Of a DNA stretch of 64,000 nt, positions 1 through 8,705 are shown piece after piece. The stretch lies in assembly GCA_020162035.1 (NCBI GenBank), contig JAIUNM010000001.1:229083-293082 (forward strand), given 5' to 3'. This stretch comes from Bacteroidota bacterium. GTDB lineage: Bacteria; Bacteroidota; Bacteroidia; B-17B0; Aurantibacillaceae. The notes under the pieces are model-generated. The model was given only the letters and a program-made list of their open reading frames with translations, had not been told where the DNA came from and did not search any database. Every line of letters begins with the position of its first letter. Position 1 is the first letter of the stretch. Both the position numbers and the translations under genes were made by a program.

Positions 1-1119
1 CCGGATACCGAGAATCCAAGGCTCGCAAAGCAAAGGGATTCAATATCGGATTTCGATATCATAAAAACTTTGTATGACGAGTACGATTTAGAAGAGTTGG
101 CTATGTCCATGTCTGAAAACGGATATTTTGATGAAGAACCAATTATTCTCGTTCCAAAAACAATTCCTGCTGGAATTGATGTAAATGCCGACACAGATAC
201 AGTTCAAAAACAACTTGCTGAACTGGTAAAAGCAAAAAAAATTGAATTCATCGTTGTTGAAGGAAATAGAAGGACTGCGACTGCGAAAATTCTTACCGAT
301 AGTGAACTAAGAACCAAATTGAAAATCAGGGAAGGCAGTTTCCCTTCTCCAAAAAATAATGCTGTTCGAGAAGACCTGAGTATCCTTCCTTCAATTGTTT
401 ATTTTGACAGGAAACAGGTTGCTCCATATTTGGGAGTACGTCACATCACCGGGTTACTGAAGTGGGATGCATTCGCTAAAGCTGCTTACATTGCTCAGAA
501 CATAGATGAAAGTGTGAAAAGTGGCGAAGACATTAAAACAAGTATCAAAAACATTCAACAACAAATTGCAGATCGAAGCGATGTTATTAAGAAGCAGTAT
601 TTATGTTTTAAAGTAATGAAAGAAGCGGAGGATGATTTATCATTTGAGACTAAAAAAATTAAAGATAAATTTTCCCTTTTAACCGTTGCTCTTAACTCGC
701 CTTCGATTAGAGCCTACATTGGAGCTCCAACATACAAAGACGCTAATTTTCAAGATAGGATTGTACCAATAAATAAAACTGAGCAACTCAAAAATTTACT
801 CACTTGGATATACGGTGATGGAAAGAAAGAGCCGGTGCTTAGTGACTCACGTAGAATTACATCAGAATTAGCACCTGTATTGGCAAGTAAGGAAGCTACC
901 GACTTTCTAATAAAGAACCACAATTTGGAAGAGGCATATGAAAGAAGCGAGGGAGAACGTGATTACATTGTAAGAAAGATTAATACAGCAAGCAGTTCGA
1001 TAAAATACGCTTTAGGCTTTGCGTGGAAGTATAAAAAAGATGCTGAAATAAAGGAAGCTATTGCTGAGTGTTTTAGCGCAATTGAGGAACTTCAAAAAAT
1101 GATTAACAGCAATGATTGA
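1..1119 (+). CDS. ParB-like N-terminal domain protein (5' end outside window)
   Basis: The frame is open from base 1, so the TTG at 70 is probably internal and the gene starts before the window; 372 residues are visible. The N-terminal part shows the ParB/Srx-like fold signature: an NPRL-like segment near visible residue 6, then EGNRRTATA near residues 87-95, the counterpart of the ParB ExNRR nucleotide-binding/CTPase motif. The rest is helical and has no motif I recognise. The gene overlaps the next by 8 nt, so the two are translationally coupled. In restriction islands such proteins may act as DNA-binding, nicking or CTP-switch components. The exact role here is inference. Confidence 0.75.
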   Translation, partial: PDTENPRLAKQRDSISDFDIIKTLYDEYDLEELAMSMSENGYFDEEPIILVPKTIPAGIDVNADTDTVQKQLAELVKAKKIEFIVVEGNRRTATAKILTDSELRTKLKIREGSFPSPKNNAVREDLSILPSIVYFDRKQVAPYLGVRHITGLLKWDAFAKAAYIAQNIDESVKSGEDIKTSIKNIQQQIADRSDVIKKQYLCFKVMKEAEDDLSFETKKIKDKFSLLTVALNSPSIRAYIGAPTYKDANFQDRIVPINKTEQLKNLLTWIYGDGKKEPVLSDSRRITSELAPVLASKEATDFLIKNHNLEEAYERSEGERDYIVRKINTASSSIKYALGFAWKYKKDAEIKEAIAECFSAIEELQKMINSND

Positions 1120-1939
1120 ACTTACTAACGTTGAGGATATCTCTTTAATTTCTGATTGGGCTGAACTGAATGTTGTTTATGGTAATGCACCAATGTCAAA
1201 AGCAAAGTTGACTTCATTGCTTGAGGATAATGGAGCAGCAGACAGTGATGCTCTATTTGATAGTGTTATACAGGAATTAGAAAAACGCCAACGACTTTAC
1301 GGAGCCAATCCTCCCTTTACAGTTAATGGCGGAGTAATTAGTCCTGAGATAGACTGGAATAATTATCCGGAGTATTTATTATGTCTGATTTTTTCATACT
1401 GGGGAGCAGCAAATGCCAATGGAGGAACAAGTCTGTTTGAAAGGATTTCAGACGTTGCTTTAAAAAGTTATCTCAATGGAGAAACTGTAATATTAGGTTT
1501 TCCGAATAATGGAAACCTTCCCCAACAGATCGACCAAATTGCAGCGAAAATGTTTGAAGATCGCGCAGCAAAAGACCCACCCGCACAAGCAAAAGACAGA
1601 GGTGTTGACGTAATTGGTTGGATACCATTTGGAGACGAACGAAGAGGGCAAATCATAGTTCTTATGCAATGTGCTGCCGGGAGAAATTGGAATTTGAAAA
1701 AGCAAATACAGTTAAGCGTTTGGAGTCAATACATTAACTGGTTCTACGAAACTACTGTTCCTTCAATGTCCATAACTGAGATTGTTCCAACAAAGAAATG
1801 GGGCAAGGATGCAGTTGAATCTTATGGAGTGGTATTTGACAGGGCGAGATTGTACAGATTCCTATACAAGCCTTCTACCGTAATCGATGCCGGATTAAGA
1901 GCCGCAGTTGTTGCTTGGTGTGGGCAAAAGTTGAACTAA
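1112..1939 (+). CDS. Candidate PD-(D/E)XK-like nuclease, 275 aa
   Basis: I do not recognise a named family. The pattern resembles a restriction-endonuclease core: an acidic residue in a helix (E110 of LFERISDVAL), then GVDVIGW with D166, then a hydrophobic strand ending in Q186 of LMQCAAG. An E-D-QxA arrangement is a known variant of PD-(D/E)XK in Mrr-like enzymes. There is no signal peptide or membrane helix. The start overlaps the ParB-like gene by 8 nt, and its stop codon directly abuts the stop of the convergent DUF4420 gene. A nuclease call is inference from motif spacing. It could instead be a structural or specificity partner of the ParB-like protein. Confidence 0.5.
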   Translation: MIELTNVEDISLISDWAELNVVYGNAPMSKAKLTSLLEDNGAADSDALFDSVIQELEKRQRLYGANPPFTVNGGVISPEIDWNNYPEYLLCLIFSYWGAANANGGTSLFERISDVALKSYLNGETVILGFPNNGNLPQQIDQIAAKMFEDRAAKDPPAQAKDRGVDVIGWIPFGDERRGQIIVLMQCAAGRNWNLKKQIQLSVWSQYINWFYETTVPSMSITEIVPTKKWGKDAVESYGVVFDRARLYRFLYKPSTVIDAGLRAAVVAWCGQKLN

Positions 1940-2920
1940 TCAGATAGCATTATACAGTGCATTCTTAGGGGAAAATTTAGCCAACTCAATCGGTTTGATG
2001 TTGGTTAAATCCGATTTGTACTTTACCTCAGAAACTTCATTAGGAATATGTATCTCTTCAATTTTTACAATGTCTTGGTGCTTGTATAATCTCAATGAGT
2101 CCTGTGCAATCGTATAATCAAATTTGATTTTAAGCGATTGTTCCAATGATGATCCAAGAGTTTTACATACTATCGAATTCATTTTTTCTATTAGCTCAGA
2201 ATCGCTAATTTTATTGGTAATATTTTCGATTAGATCTTGCACTGTTTTCCCTGAACTGCTCTGTCTTACAAATAAAGATACAATGATAACCTGATCTTCT
2301 GCGGGTGGGTGTAATTGTTCAGAAGAGAAAATATGTACACGCTCAAAATTTCCATTGCTTTTAACTTCAATCTTTTCTATACCTGAATTAAAATCAAATT
2401 TCTCCTCCGGGATTTGATGCCAATAGTTTAGTATTAATTCTGGAGAATTACAGTTATCAATAAAGAACAGTTCAGACCATAAGCCCTGAATTGTTTTTGT
2501 TGGAACATCGCTTAAAGCCCTGAAGACCTCAATAAACCTGTTAAAAGAATGAGTTACTTGCTCCTGTGTAGGTTTTGAATTCAAAGATTTCAAAAAGGGT
2601 TCTGCTATTTGAAGGAAATAATTTTGCAATAATTTATCATCGCAAGTAAATTTAATGACCGTAAACTGCTGCTGTGCGGTATTTCCTGCTTCAATGATTT
2701 TGCAATCGACATTTTGAATTAACTGCAAATATTTTAGTTTGAAATTTTTTAAAATTCCTACTTTCCCTCTGTTAGCAATGGTCAAAAGCAGAATTGGAAA
2801 ACCGAAACTATCTACCGCAATTCTGAATGTTGGATAATCAGGAATAGGCATTGCACTAAAAATGCCTCCATCATTATCGTCAGGCAATTCAAGTGTTTCA
2901 AATAATTCGGTTAATCTCAT
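1940..2920 (-). CDS. PD-(D/E)XK motif protein, DUF4420 family
   Basis: The 326-residue protein carries the nuclease core expected of DUF4420: E150 in GLWSELFF, D176 in KFDF, and E185-x-K187 in IEKIEVKSNG, followed by an HIFSSEQL segment typical of the family. Its start overlaps the end of the Z1 gene by 4 nt, and it is the last gene of the leftward operon. DUF4420 proteins recur with Z1-domain and GHKL ATPase genes in restriction-like operons, so this is probably the DNA-cleaving subunit of the complex. No target-recognition domain is visible. The family call is good; the role as effector nuclease is inferred. Confidence 0.82.
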   Translation of the reverse strand: MRLTELFETLELPDDNDGGIFSAMPIPDYPTFRIAVDSFGFPILLLTIANRGKVGILKNFKLKYLQLIQNVDCKIIEAGNTAQQQFTVIKFTCDDKLLQNYFLQIAEPFLKSLNSKPTQEQVTHSFNRFIEVFRALSDVPTKTIQGLWSELFFIDNCNSPELILNYWHQIPEEKFDFNSGIEKIEVKSNGNFERVHIFSSEQLHPPAEDQVIIVSLFVRQSSSGKTVQDLIENITNKISDSELIEKMNSIVCKTLGSSLEQSLKIKFDYTIAQDSLRLYKHQDIVKIEEIHIPNEVSEVKYKSDLTNIKPIELAKFSPKNALYNAI

Positions 2921-5211
2921 ATAGAATTACTTGGTTGTCGAACAATGTCTTTACTCATTTGATCAGGAATCCATATTGCAAGCGTTGGCACACTGACAAA
3001 AGAGGTATTTCTGATGTCTAATAAATGAATTTGAATAGACAGTAGATTATCATTCTTTATTTCTCTATCGCCCGGATAAACTTCTCCCACTTCATATTGA
3101 GCCGTTTTCTTAGTAGGCTGCTTACCTTGAAATAACTGTTGTATTTCGTTATTGTTGTTTAGCCTACGAGTTCTTCTTGTCCAGTCATCTGAACTCCTTG
3201 CACTCATTAAATAAACAAGACACTCTTCGTCCGGATGATCCTCAATATAGCGTTTTAAAATCCCTCTTATTGAAGAATAACTCGCAGAGTCGCTTTCACG
3301 AGTATATTTTAGTTTATTCAATAAATGTTCGAGACAATCTTTTACAGTCATTCTTGAAACAAGATGTTTTTGTTCCTGCGTTCTGTTCTGATGTCCTTCG
3401 TCAACCTGAAAAGACTGCATTCTTGTATGAAGGAAGGAAACGATGCTGTTAAGATTTGATGTGATATAATTTTCAGTGTCGTGAGGAGCTCTGATAGTAA
3501 ACCATTCATTACCGAAAAAATCCCGGTCAAGATCATCATAAAGAACATTTGTTCTCGTAAGATTAAGCATACCATCTAATACAATATCACGCTCCCAATC
3601 GTTCAAGTGTTTGTTGTTTATGTCGAACTCAACTAATCTTTCTCTTACATCTTCTTCATGCTCCACGATAGATGTATAAGCATCGATTGTAACCTGGTCC
3701 AAAAACACTCTGCAATAATTCAAGTAGGCTCTCTTGTAACCATAGAAACGAGCCCGCTGTTGAATAGTGTCAACGTTACCAACACCAACATTTCGGGGCA
3801 TATAGGTTACTGTTAATCCTTCCACTGTAAAGCCTCTATCCATCGATTGCCCACCCACTAAAATCCAAGAGTAAGAATCCTGCCAATTGATTTGAGGTGT
3901 TGAGCCTCGTCTTGAATTTACTTCCACAATCGGAGTATAGTTGATTGCATGAATTAAATCGTGACCAATCATCGCATCAAAAGCAGGGAGTTCAGTTCCC
4001 GCAGTTGACCGCAAATCATCATAAGCGATTTTAAACTCACTAATTAAATAATCTCGCTCTTCCTTGTCAGATGCGTCATTGCTTCTTATTAAACGAATCC
4101 AACTATCACGAATATTGTTTAACCAACTGTAATAAGTGTTGTGATCTCCTTGCAAACGTGATGGGTGAATCAACATGGAACGATTCCTTTGATTGGATAA
4201 TTTATCATGCCCAAGAATGATTCCTGCCACAACTCCCATGTAAAACAAACGTAACGCTGAAAGCATACTTTCAGGCGGCTCAAGTAAAGGTTGATTCGGT
4301 GTCGAGATATCCTGCAAAGGAATTTCTCTTATCAGTTCAGGTCGTTGTACAAAGAATGAAATGCCTCCTGTATAATCACCACCCGGTGTTAAAAGTTTAA
4401 TGAAGTTCGGAGATAATCTGTCCATAATGTTGATGAACAGATTTGCCTGTGGAGTTGCAGTGTATTGCAAGAATGTGTGATGCGGAAAGATTGCCCTTAG
4501 ATTTCTTATTCTGCGGTAAATCGTTGATACCTCATTCTCTGTTAAATCCTCCAGGTCGATGCCCTCTCTTGCTGCTCTTCTTGCAGCAGTATTCAAACTG
4601 GCCTGATCGCCCTCATCATCAATAATAAGAGTTGGTACTCCTGCCAACGAAATATCCTGTAAAAGTTCGGTTAAGTTTCTTAGGTGATCTTTCTGTTTCA
4701 TTACTGTAATCAGTAATGTTCTGCAACGATCCTTCGGAAATGTGGCATCAGCCCACTGGCTTAGTATAGTTTGTATGTTTTCAAAATCCTCAACGCTGTT
4801 GGGATTTCTTAGCACAGTCCATTTTCTATCGAATCTTGTATCGATTCTTAAATCTCTTCTTAATCGCTCGGTTGATTGATTTACAAGAGGAGTAGAAGTT
4901 CCTGCAATAACAATTACTATTTGATAATTGTTATCACGAGCCAATGCTGTTAAGGTAGTAAATGAAAGTGTTTTACCACTTTGCACATATCCAATAACAA
5001 TTCCTGTTTCGTTGTATTGAACAGTAGCGGGATTTCCGCAGACCTGCATAATTCTATATGTTTCATCGAGTACACGCTCTCCGGTTGTATTAAGCACACC
5101 TTCTGAATTCGCAAAACCTTTACTGCGAAGTAACTCTAATGTTTCATCTCCTACATTGGGATTCCACTGACTGGATGGATTATTGGTTTGTACTTCAATA
5201 ATTTCTGCCAT
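2917..5211 (-). CDS. Z1-domain P-loop ATPase of a restriction-like system
   Basis: The 764-residue protein has a Walker A motif GYVQSGKT (residues 74-81) and a Walker B-like LIIDDEGD (195-202), so it belongs to the superfamily II-related P-loop group. Downstream, GGQSMDRGFTVEGLTV and an arginine-rich QQRARFYGYKRAY correspond to the conserved Z1 motifs (PF10593). Z1 proteins accompany methyltransferases and MORC-like GHKL ATPases in bacterial modification systems, where they are thought to translocate or remodel DNA. The gene sits 2 nt after the GHKL gene and overlaps the DUF4420 gene by 4 nt, so the four probably form one transcript. Full length, no lesion seen. Confidence 0.88.
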   Translation of the reverse strand: MAEIIEVQTNNPSSQWNPNVGDETLELLRSKGFANSEGVLNTTGERVLDETYRIMQVCGNPATVQYNETGIVIGYVQSGKTLSFTTLTALARDNNYQIVIVIAGTSTPLVNQSTERLRRDLRIDTRFDRKWTVLRNPNSVEDFENIQTILSQWADATFPKDRCRTLLITVMKQKDHLRNLTELLQDISLAGVPTLIIDDEGDQASLNTAARRAAREGIDLEDLTENEVSTIYRRIRNLRAIFPHHTFLQYTATPQANLFINIMDRLSPNFIKLLTPGGDYTGGISFFVQRPELIREIPLQDISTPNQPLLEPPESMLSALRLFYMGVVAGIILGHDKLSNQRNRSMLIHPSRLQGDHNTYYSWLNNIRDSWIRLIRSNDASDKEERDYLISEFKIAYDDLRSTAGTELPAFDAMIGHDLIHAINYTPIVEVNSRRGSTPQINWQDSYSWILVGGQSMDRGFTVEGLTVTYMPRNVGVGNVDTIQQRARFYGYKRAYLNYCRVFLDQVTIDAYTSIVEHEEDVRERLVEFDINNKHLNDWERDIVLDGMLNLTRTNVLYDDLDRDFFGNEWFTIRAPHDTENYITSNLNSIVSFLHTRMQSFQVDEGHQNRTQEQKHLVSRMTVKDCLEHLLNKLKYTRESDSASYSSIRGILKRYIEDHPDEECLVYLMSARSSDDWTRRTRRLNNNNEIQQLFQGKQPTKKTAQYEVGEVYPGDREIKNDNLLSIQIHLLDIRNTSFVSVPTLAIWIPDQMSKDIVRQPSNSI

Positions 5212-5213
5212 AA

Positions 5214-6752
5214 TTATTGCATTTTACTTAAATGACTAATGAGTTGGTTGAAGTTTCTCCTTACTTCACCTTGAGTTTTTGCACCTGAACTTTTAGCGAT
5301 TACCTCAGATAAACCAAAGGCCGCAGCGAAACGTAATATCGGTTCAATTTTATTGGTATCTGTCCCCGCAAATTGAACCATGAAAGGATGCGTTAAGGAT
5401 AAGCGAATGCCAATGTTTCTAACAGAAGCATCTGTTGAGTTTTGGTTGACAAGATGGTCACCAACTTCAATCAACTCATTCAGGGATGGGTCAAATGAAA
5501 GTTCTATTGAAATTTTCCAAGTTATTTTATTGAATCTAACTTCAAATTCTCGTTGTATGGTTTTGTCTGTTTTAACCAGTTCCTCCGCTTCCGCTGCAAC
5601 AACCTGAGATTCCTGAACTTCCTTGATGGCTTGCGGTGCTTTTTCTTTTAAGTCATCGACAGTTTCATCGAGGGCTTTCTGTGCAGCTTTATATTCTTTT
5701 TCGGTTGCACGAACACGATACTCTTCCGCTTGTTGTAATAAAGGAAATTCCTTTGTGCTTAAATCATGTCGCAACAATTGTAGGAAGATTTCCAAATTTT
5801 CATCCCACTGAATACCCTTTTTAGTGAAACTAACTTCAAAACCATCTAAGTGTAATTCGCCGAAAACCCTTTGATACCTGAAACTATTGGGGTTTCCAAA
5901 AATATATTCCGGCCTGAATCCGTTATCAAAACTTCCTTCAATCACACGACCTCTTCTGAATAAAGCAAAGCCCGCTTCTTGTGTAGAACCTTTCTCTCTA
6001 ATTGCAGCAAAGCCTTTTACACTCATTCCATTGCCCAAGTCGAAGTCAATTTCCTTTCTCCATAAAACAGGAGTTCCTTTAAGGTCATCATATCTTGCAA
6101 CATTCAGGATTTTTGGTTCTTCGTAACTCAATACATCCGTTCCAAGTTTGATTTCAATAATACCGTTGCGAAGGAAATCTCTGTATATGCTTCTCAAGTG
6201 ATCCTTTACTTTTCCGATGCCCTTTCTTCTTGGTATTTTATTTACGTCAATTAATTCTATGATAGTATAATGATGCTTCTTATTCGCTGCCTTCTTCTCA
6301 ACTTCCAACTCTTCCATGTTGTCAGAAAAAATCTTCTTCATATCAAAATGAACAACTTTTTCCTGTTCTTCTCCTAACGCTTTTGTTCTTACAGTCCAGT
6401 TATCGGAGTACCAACAAGCAGCCGATTTCATTCCCATTCCGAATTCAGACAAGCCTGTGTTATCAGGTGGTATTTCAGCGGCACGAAACGCCCTTCCGAA
6501 ATCTGCTTCATGAATTCCGGCAGCATTGTCCCTAATTACAATTTTATTTTCTGCTTCATTAATTTCGATTTGTATGCATAGCTTGTAATCTTTACCCTCT
6601 GCGGCCTTTAGTTCTTTTTCATATTTCAAATAACTTGCAATAGCATTATCGATGAACTCAGCCAATGCGAACCACATTTCATATTCTACATGCTTAAGAA
6701 TAGAAAGCATGGTCACTTTAGGACGGATACTAACTTTTTCAGGCTGTTTCAT
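5214..6752 (-). CDS. MORC-like GHKL ATPase
   Basis: The 512-residue protein has the Bergerat fold: N-box EFIDNA (residues 32-37), a G1-box variant DNAAGI (75-80) and a G2 box EFGMGMKSAA (103-112). The layout matches the Hsp90/MutL/MORC-type ATPases of restriction-modification operons described by Iyer, Abhiman and Aravind rather than sensor kinases, since there is no H-box or receiver context. A helical, charged region lies around residues 340-400. It overlaps the methyltransferase gene by 14 nt and precedes the Z1 gene by 2 nt. The likely role is an ATP-driven clamp or switch coupling DNA recognition to the nuclease; this is inferred from context. Confidence 0.87.
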   Translation of the reverse strand: MKQPEKVSIRPKVTMLSILKHVEYEMWFALAEFIDNAIASYLKYEKELKAAEGKDYKLCIQIEINEAENKIVIRDNAAGIHEADFGRAFRAAEIPPDNTGLSEFGMGMKSAACWYSDNWTVRTKALGEEQEKVVHFDMKKIFSDNMEELEVEKKAANKKHHYTIIELIDVNKIPRRKGIGKVKDHLRSIYRDFLRNGIIEIKLGTDVLSYEEPKILNVARYDDLKGTPVLWRKEIDFDLGNGMSVKGFAAIREKGSTQEAGFALFRRGRVIEGSFDNGFRPEYIFGNPNSFRYQRVFGELHLDGFEVSFTKKGIQWDENLEIFLQLLRHDLSTKEFPLLQQAEEYRVRATEKEYKAAQKALDETVDDLKEKAPQAIKEVQESQVVAAEAEELVKTDKTIQREFEVRFNKITWKISIELSFDPSLNELIEVGDHLVNQNSTDASVRNIGIRLSLTHPFMVQFAGTDTNKIEPILRFAAAFGLSEVIAKSSGAKTQGEVRRNFNQLISHLSKMQ

Positions 6753-8094
6753 ATACTCTTTTTAATTTGGATTTTGCCTTTGGATGTTTCTTTCCGTTAG
6801 TGGTTTGCTTTGGTTTATCAATGATTAACTCTTGAGCAATCATCTTCACAATTTTTGAATTCACTGCATTTCCAAGTGCTTTAAAAGCAGCATTATCAAA
6901 TTCGGGAAGTGTGATCCCCTCCATTGATTGCAGCCTTAATCCTTCTTCTCTTGTAATGTATCGCTTTTCCCATCCGATTATTGGGATTTGAGTGTTGGTA
7001 CAAACTAAGGATGGGAAAAAGTCAACTTTCTTAACTCTTATACCGGAAGCCCTGAACTGAAGGATATAATTTTTCAATTTTCTTTCTCCATCTCCAACAT
7101 TCCACTCTAACTTTTGCCAACTCTGCGAATCGTAATTAGAAATTTGTTTAACCACTTCCTTTACATATTTCTTATTCTCCTGATAGAACTTTCGGTTATT
7201 TGCGATATACCTTCTTTTCCAATCAGGAAACTCATCTTCAACTCTTGCGTAGCTTGGCAGTAGTTGAAACTGGTCTTCCTTAGATAAACCACTGAGTGAA
7301 ACACCAAAATTGCCTCTGTATTCAGAAAGTTTATTAGCAGACATTTTAAACGGATACGTCTCCTCGTAAGGGTAGGTCGCTCCAAATTCCATGCTCCATA
7401 TAGGGAAACCCGGAATCTTAACTTCTTTTGGTAAAGCGTCAATGAACTCCTGCCACAGTTTTAAGCACTCAATGTTTTTCTTTGGTAATTTTTTAGCGTG
7501 TGCAGGATGCTGATCGATGAAATTGTAAACATCATTTTCACCCAAACCTGTTTTTAATTTGTCAATATTATCAAAATTAAAATGCTTGAGACCTTTAAGT
7601 GACCCGACAATAAAAATTCTTAATCTATGCTGTGGAACTCCAAAGTCATGTGGAGAATAATTCCTGTGATCCACTTCGTATCCCAACTTTTCAAGTTGCT
7701 TCTTCATGTAATTCCAGGTCTCCTCGTTATCATGCTTTGCAATGAAAGGTACGTTTTCAAGTATGAAATACTTAGGCTTTCTGTATTCAAGAATTTTTAC
7801 AATGTCATCGAAGAGTGTACCACGTTCCTTATCTTCACGGCCAAGTTGTTTTCCGGCTTTTGAGAATGGCTGGCACGGAAATCCCGCACATAAAATATCG
7901 TGTTTAGGGATTACATGAATGACCTTGTTTGTAATCATTCTGATATCGCCTTCAGGTCTAATTCCCCAGTTGTCCTTATATATTTTTCCTAAGTTTGGAT
8001 CGAGTTCACTTGCGAAAACACATTCATGCCCCAACTCATGCAGCGCTTTATGAAAGCCGCCAATCCCTGCAAACAAATCTATGAATTTCAGCAT
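6739..8094 (-). CDS. DNA (cytosine-5) methyltransferase
   Basis: The 451-residue protein has the ordered C5-methyltransferase motifs: motif I DLFAGIGGFHKAL near the N-terminus, motif IV AGFPCQPFSKAG with the catalytic Cys of PCQ, motif VI ENVPF, motif VIII QHRLRIFIVG and motif X ALGNAVNSKIV near the C-terminus. A long segment between motifs VIII and X (roughly residues 190-370) should hold the target-recognition region, which also contains insertions unlike small type II enzymes. It is the first gene of the leftward operon. It would methylate host DNA at the cognate site and so protect it from the linked nuclease. Site unknown. Confidence 0.93.
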   Translation of the reverse strand: MLKFIDLFAGIGGFHKALHELGHECVFASELDPNLGKIYKDNWGIRPEGDIRMITNKVIHVIPKHDILCAGFPCQPFSKAGKQLGREDKERGTLFDDIVKILEYRKPKYFILENVPFIAKHDNEETWNYMKKQLEKLGYEVDHRNYSPHDFGVPQHRLRIFIVGSLKGLKHFNFDNIDKLKTGLGENDVYNFIDQHPAHAKKLPKKNIECLKLWQEFIDALPKEVKIPGFPIWSMEFGATYPYEETYPFKMSANKLSEYRGNFGVSLSGLSKEDQFQLLPSYARVEDEFPDWKRRYIANNRKFYQENKKYVKEVVKQISNYDSQSWQKLEWNVGDGERKLKNYILQFRASGIRVKKVDFFPSLVCTNTQIPIIGWEKRYITREEGLRLQSMEGITLPEFDNAAFKALGNAVNSKIVKMIAQELIIDKPKQTTNGKKHPKAKSKLKRVYETA

Positions 8095-8280
8095 ACAAAA
8101 TTTTCTCAGTTTTAGTCGGGAAATATACGCAATTTAACCGAATGATTGTCAGGTTTTTAGCTCTTTTATTAGTTGAGTATTAAGAATCAATGTTTTAGAG
8201 AGATTGAGTTATTGTCAAAGGTTGTTCTCCCAATTTTCATTATGAAGAAACAAATGAAACCCTTAAAAAACAATAATTAA

Positions 8281-8300
8281 TATTTTTGTACATTTGTACA
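8281..8300 (+). promoter_or_regulatory. Promoter-like box with TGTACA-TT-TGTACA dyad
   Basis: A TATTTTTG box (8281-8288) fits the Bacteroidota -7 consensus TAnnTTTG, and a second match, TACATTTG, lies at 8289-8296. Overlapping them is the 14-bp dyad TGTACATTTGTACA (8287-8300), two self-complementary TGTACA halves separated by TT. A repressor bound there would block the promoter. It directly precedes the metal-efflux genes, so metal- or stress-responsive control is likely, but the regulator is unknown. Confidence 0.45.
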
Positions 8301-8301
8301 G

Positions 8302-8607
8302 TTGAAAAGAGCATTTTACATATTATTTTGTTTTTACTTTATTTCACTTGCAGTTATGCCATGCGGAGACAAGGATGATTGCAATGAATTGAAACACGAA
8401 CAAACTTCTCAAAATTCCGGAGATCATCAGGATGAAGTTTGTACACCATTTTGTGTATGTTCTTGTTGCGCTACCCATTTTGTGGTTAAACCTTTTCAAT
8501 CCATTCAAACTCAAATAGCAGTCATCAATACAGTTTACACCGTTCATCCTGAATCTGAAACTGCTTCTGCCGTTATTCCTATTTGGCAGCCTCCTAAACT
8601 CAGTTAA
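8302..8607 (+). CDS. Small exported Cys/His-rich protein, DUF6660-like
   Basis: The 101-residue protein has an N-terminal hydrophobic signal sequence and a cysteine/histidine-rich centre (CVCSCC near residues 51-56, with His and acidic residues before it), as in the short DUF6660 proteins found upstream of Bacteroidota CzcA-type efflux genes. The start is TTG at 8302: there is no ATG upstream in frame, and the next ATG (8356) would remove the signal sequence. That start falls almost at the predicted transcription start of the TAnnTTTG boxes, so the mRNA may be leaderless. A periplasmic metal-binding or sensing role is inferred. Confidence 0.6.
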   Translation: MKRAFYILFCFYFISLAVMPCGDKDDCNELKHEQTSQNSGDHQDEVCTPFCVCSCCATHFVVKPFQSIQTQIAVINTVYTVHPESETASAVIPIWQPPKLS

Positions 8608-8705
8608 TGAATTAATGAATTTTCGGTATTCCGAAACTTCACCTGTTTCGGTATGCAAATCTGCATGCTGAAATTCCTTTTTATTCATTCATTAAACTGA
8701 TAGAA

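Noticed and set aside
1468..1705. Minus-strand open frames opposite the candidate nuclease
   Set aside because: Antisense to a frame with coherent residue pattern and operon coupling; no start context or family signal.
5214..6752. Sensor histidine kinase
   Set aside because: Has the GHKL boxes but no H-box, HAMP or membrane helix and no response regulator; coupling to Dcm and Z1 fits the MORC-like family.
1..8094. BREX, DISARM or a classic type II restriction pair
   Set aside because: No PglX/PglZ/BrxC, no DISARM helicase or PLD nuclease, and no single-gene restriction enzyme beside the methyltransferase; Z1 plus GHKL plus DUF4420 is a different assembly.
8621..8636. Hairpin TTTCGG-TATT-CCGAAA as a terminator between the DUF6660 gene and the pump gene
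   Set aside because: Six-bp stem with no T-run after it; it may only be a repeat (a second partial copy lies at 8645-8654), and the genes are probably cotranscribed.
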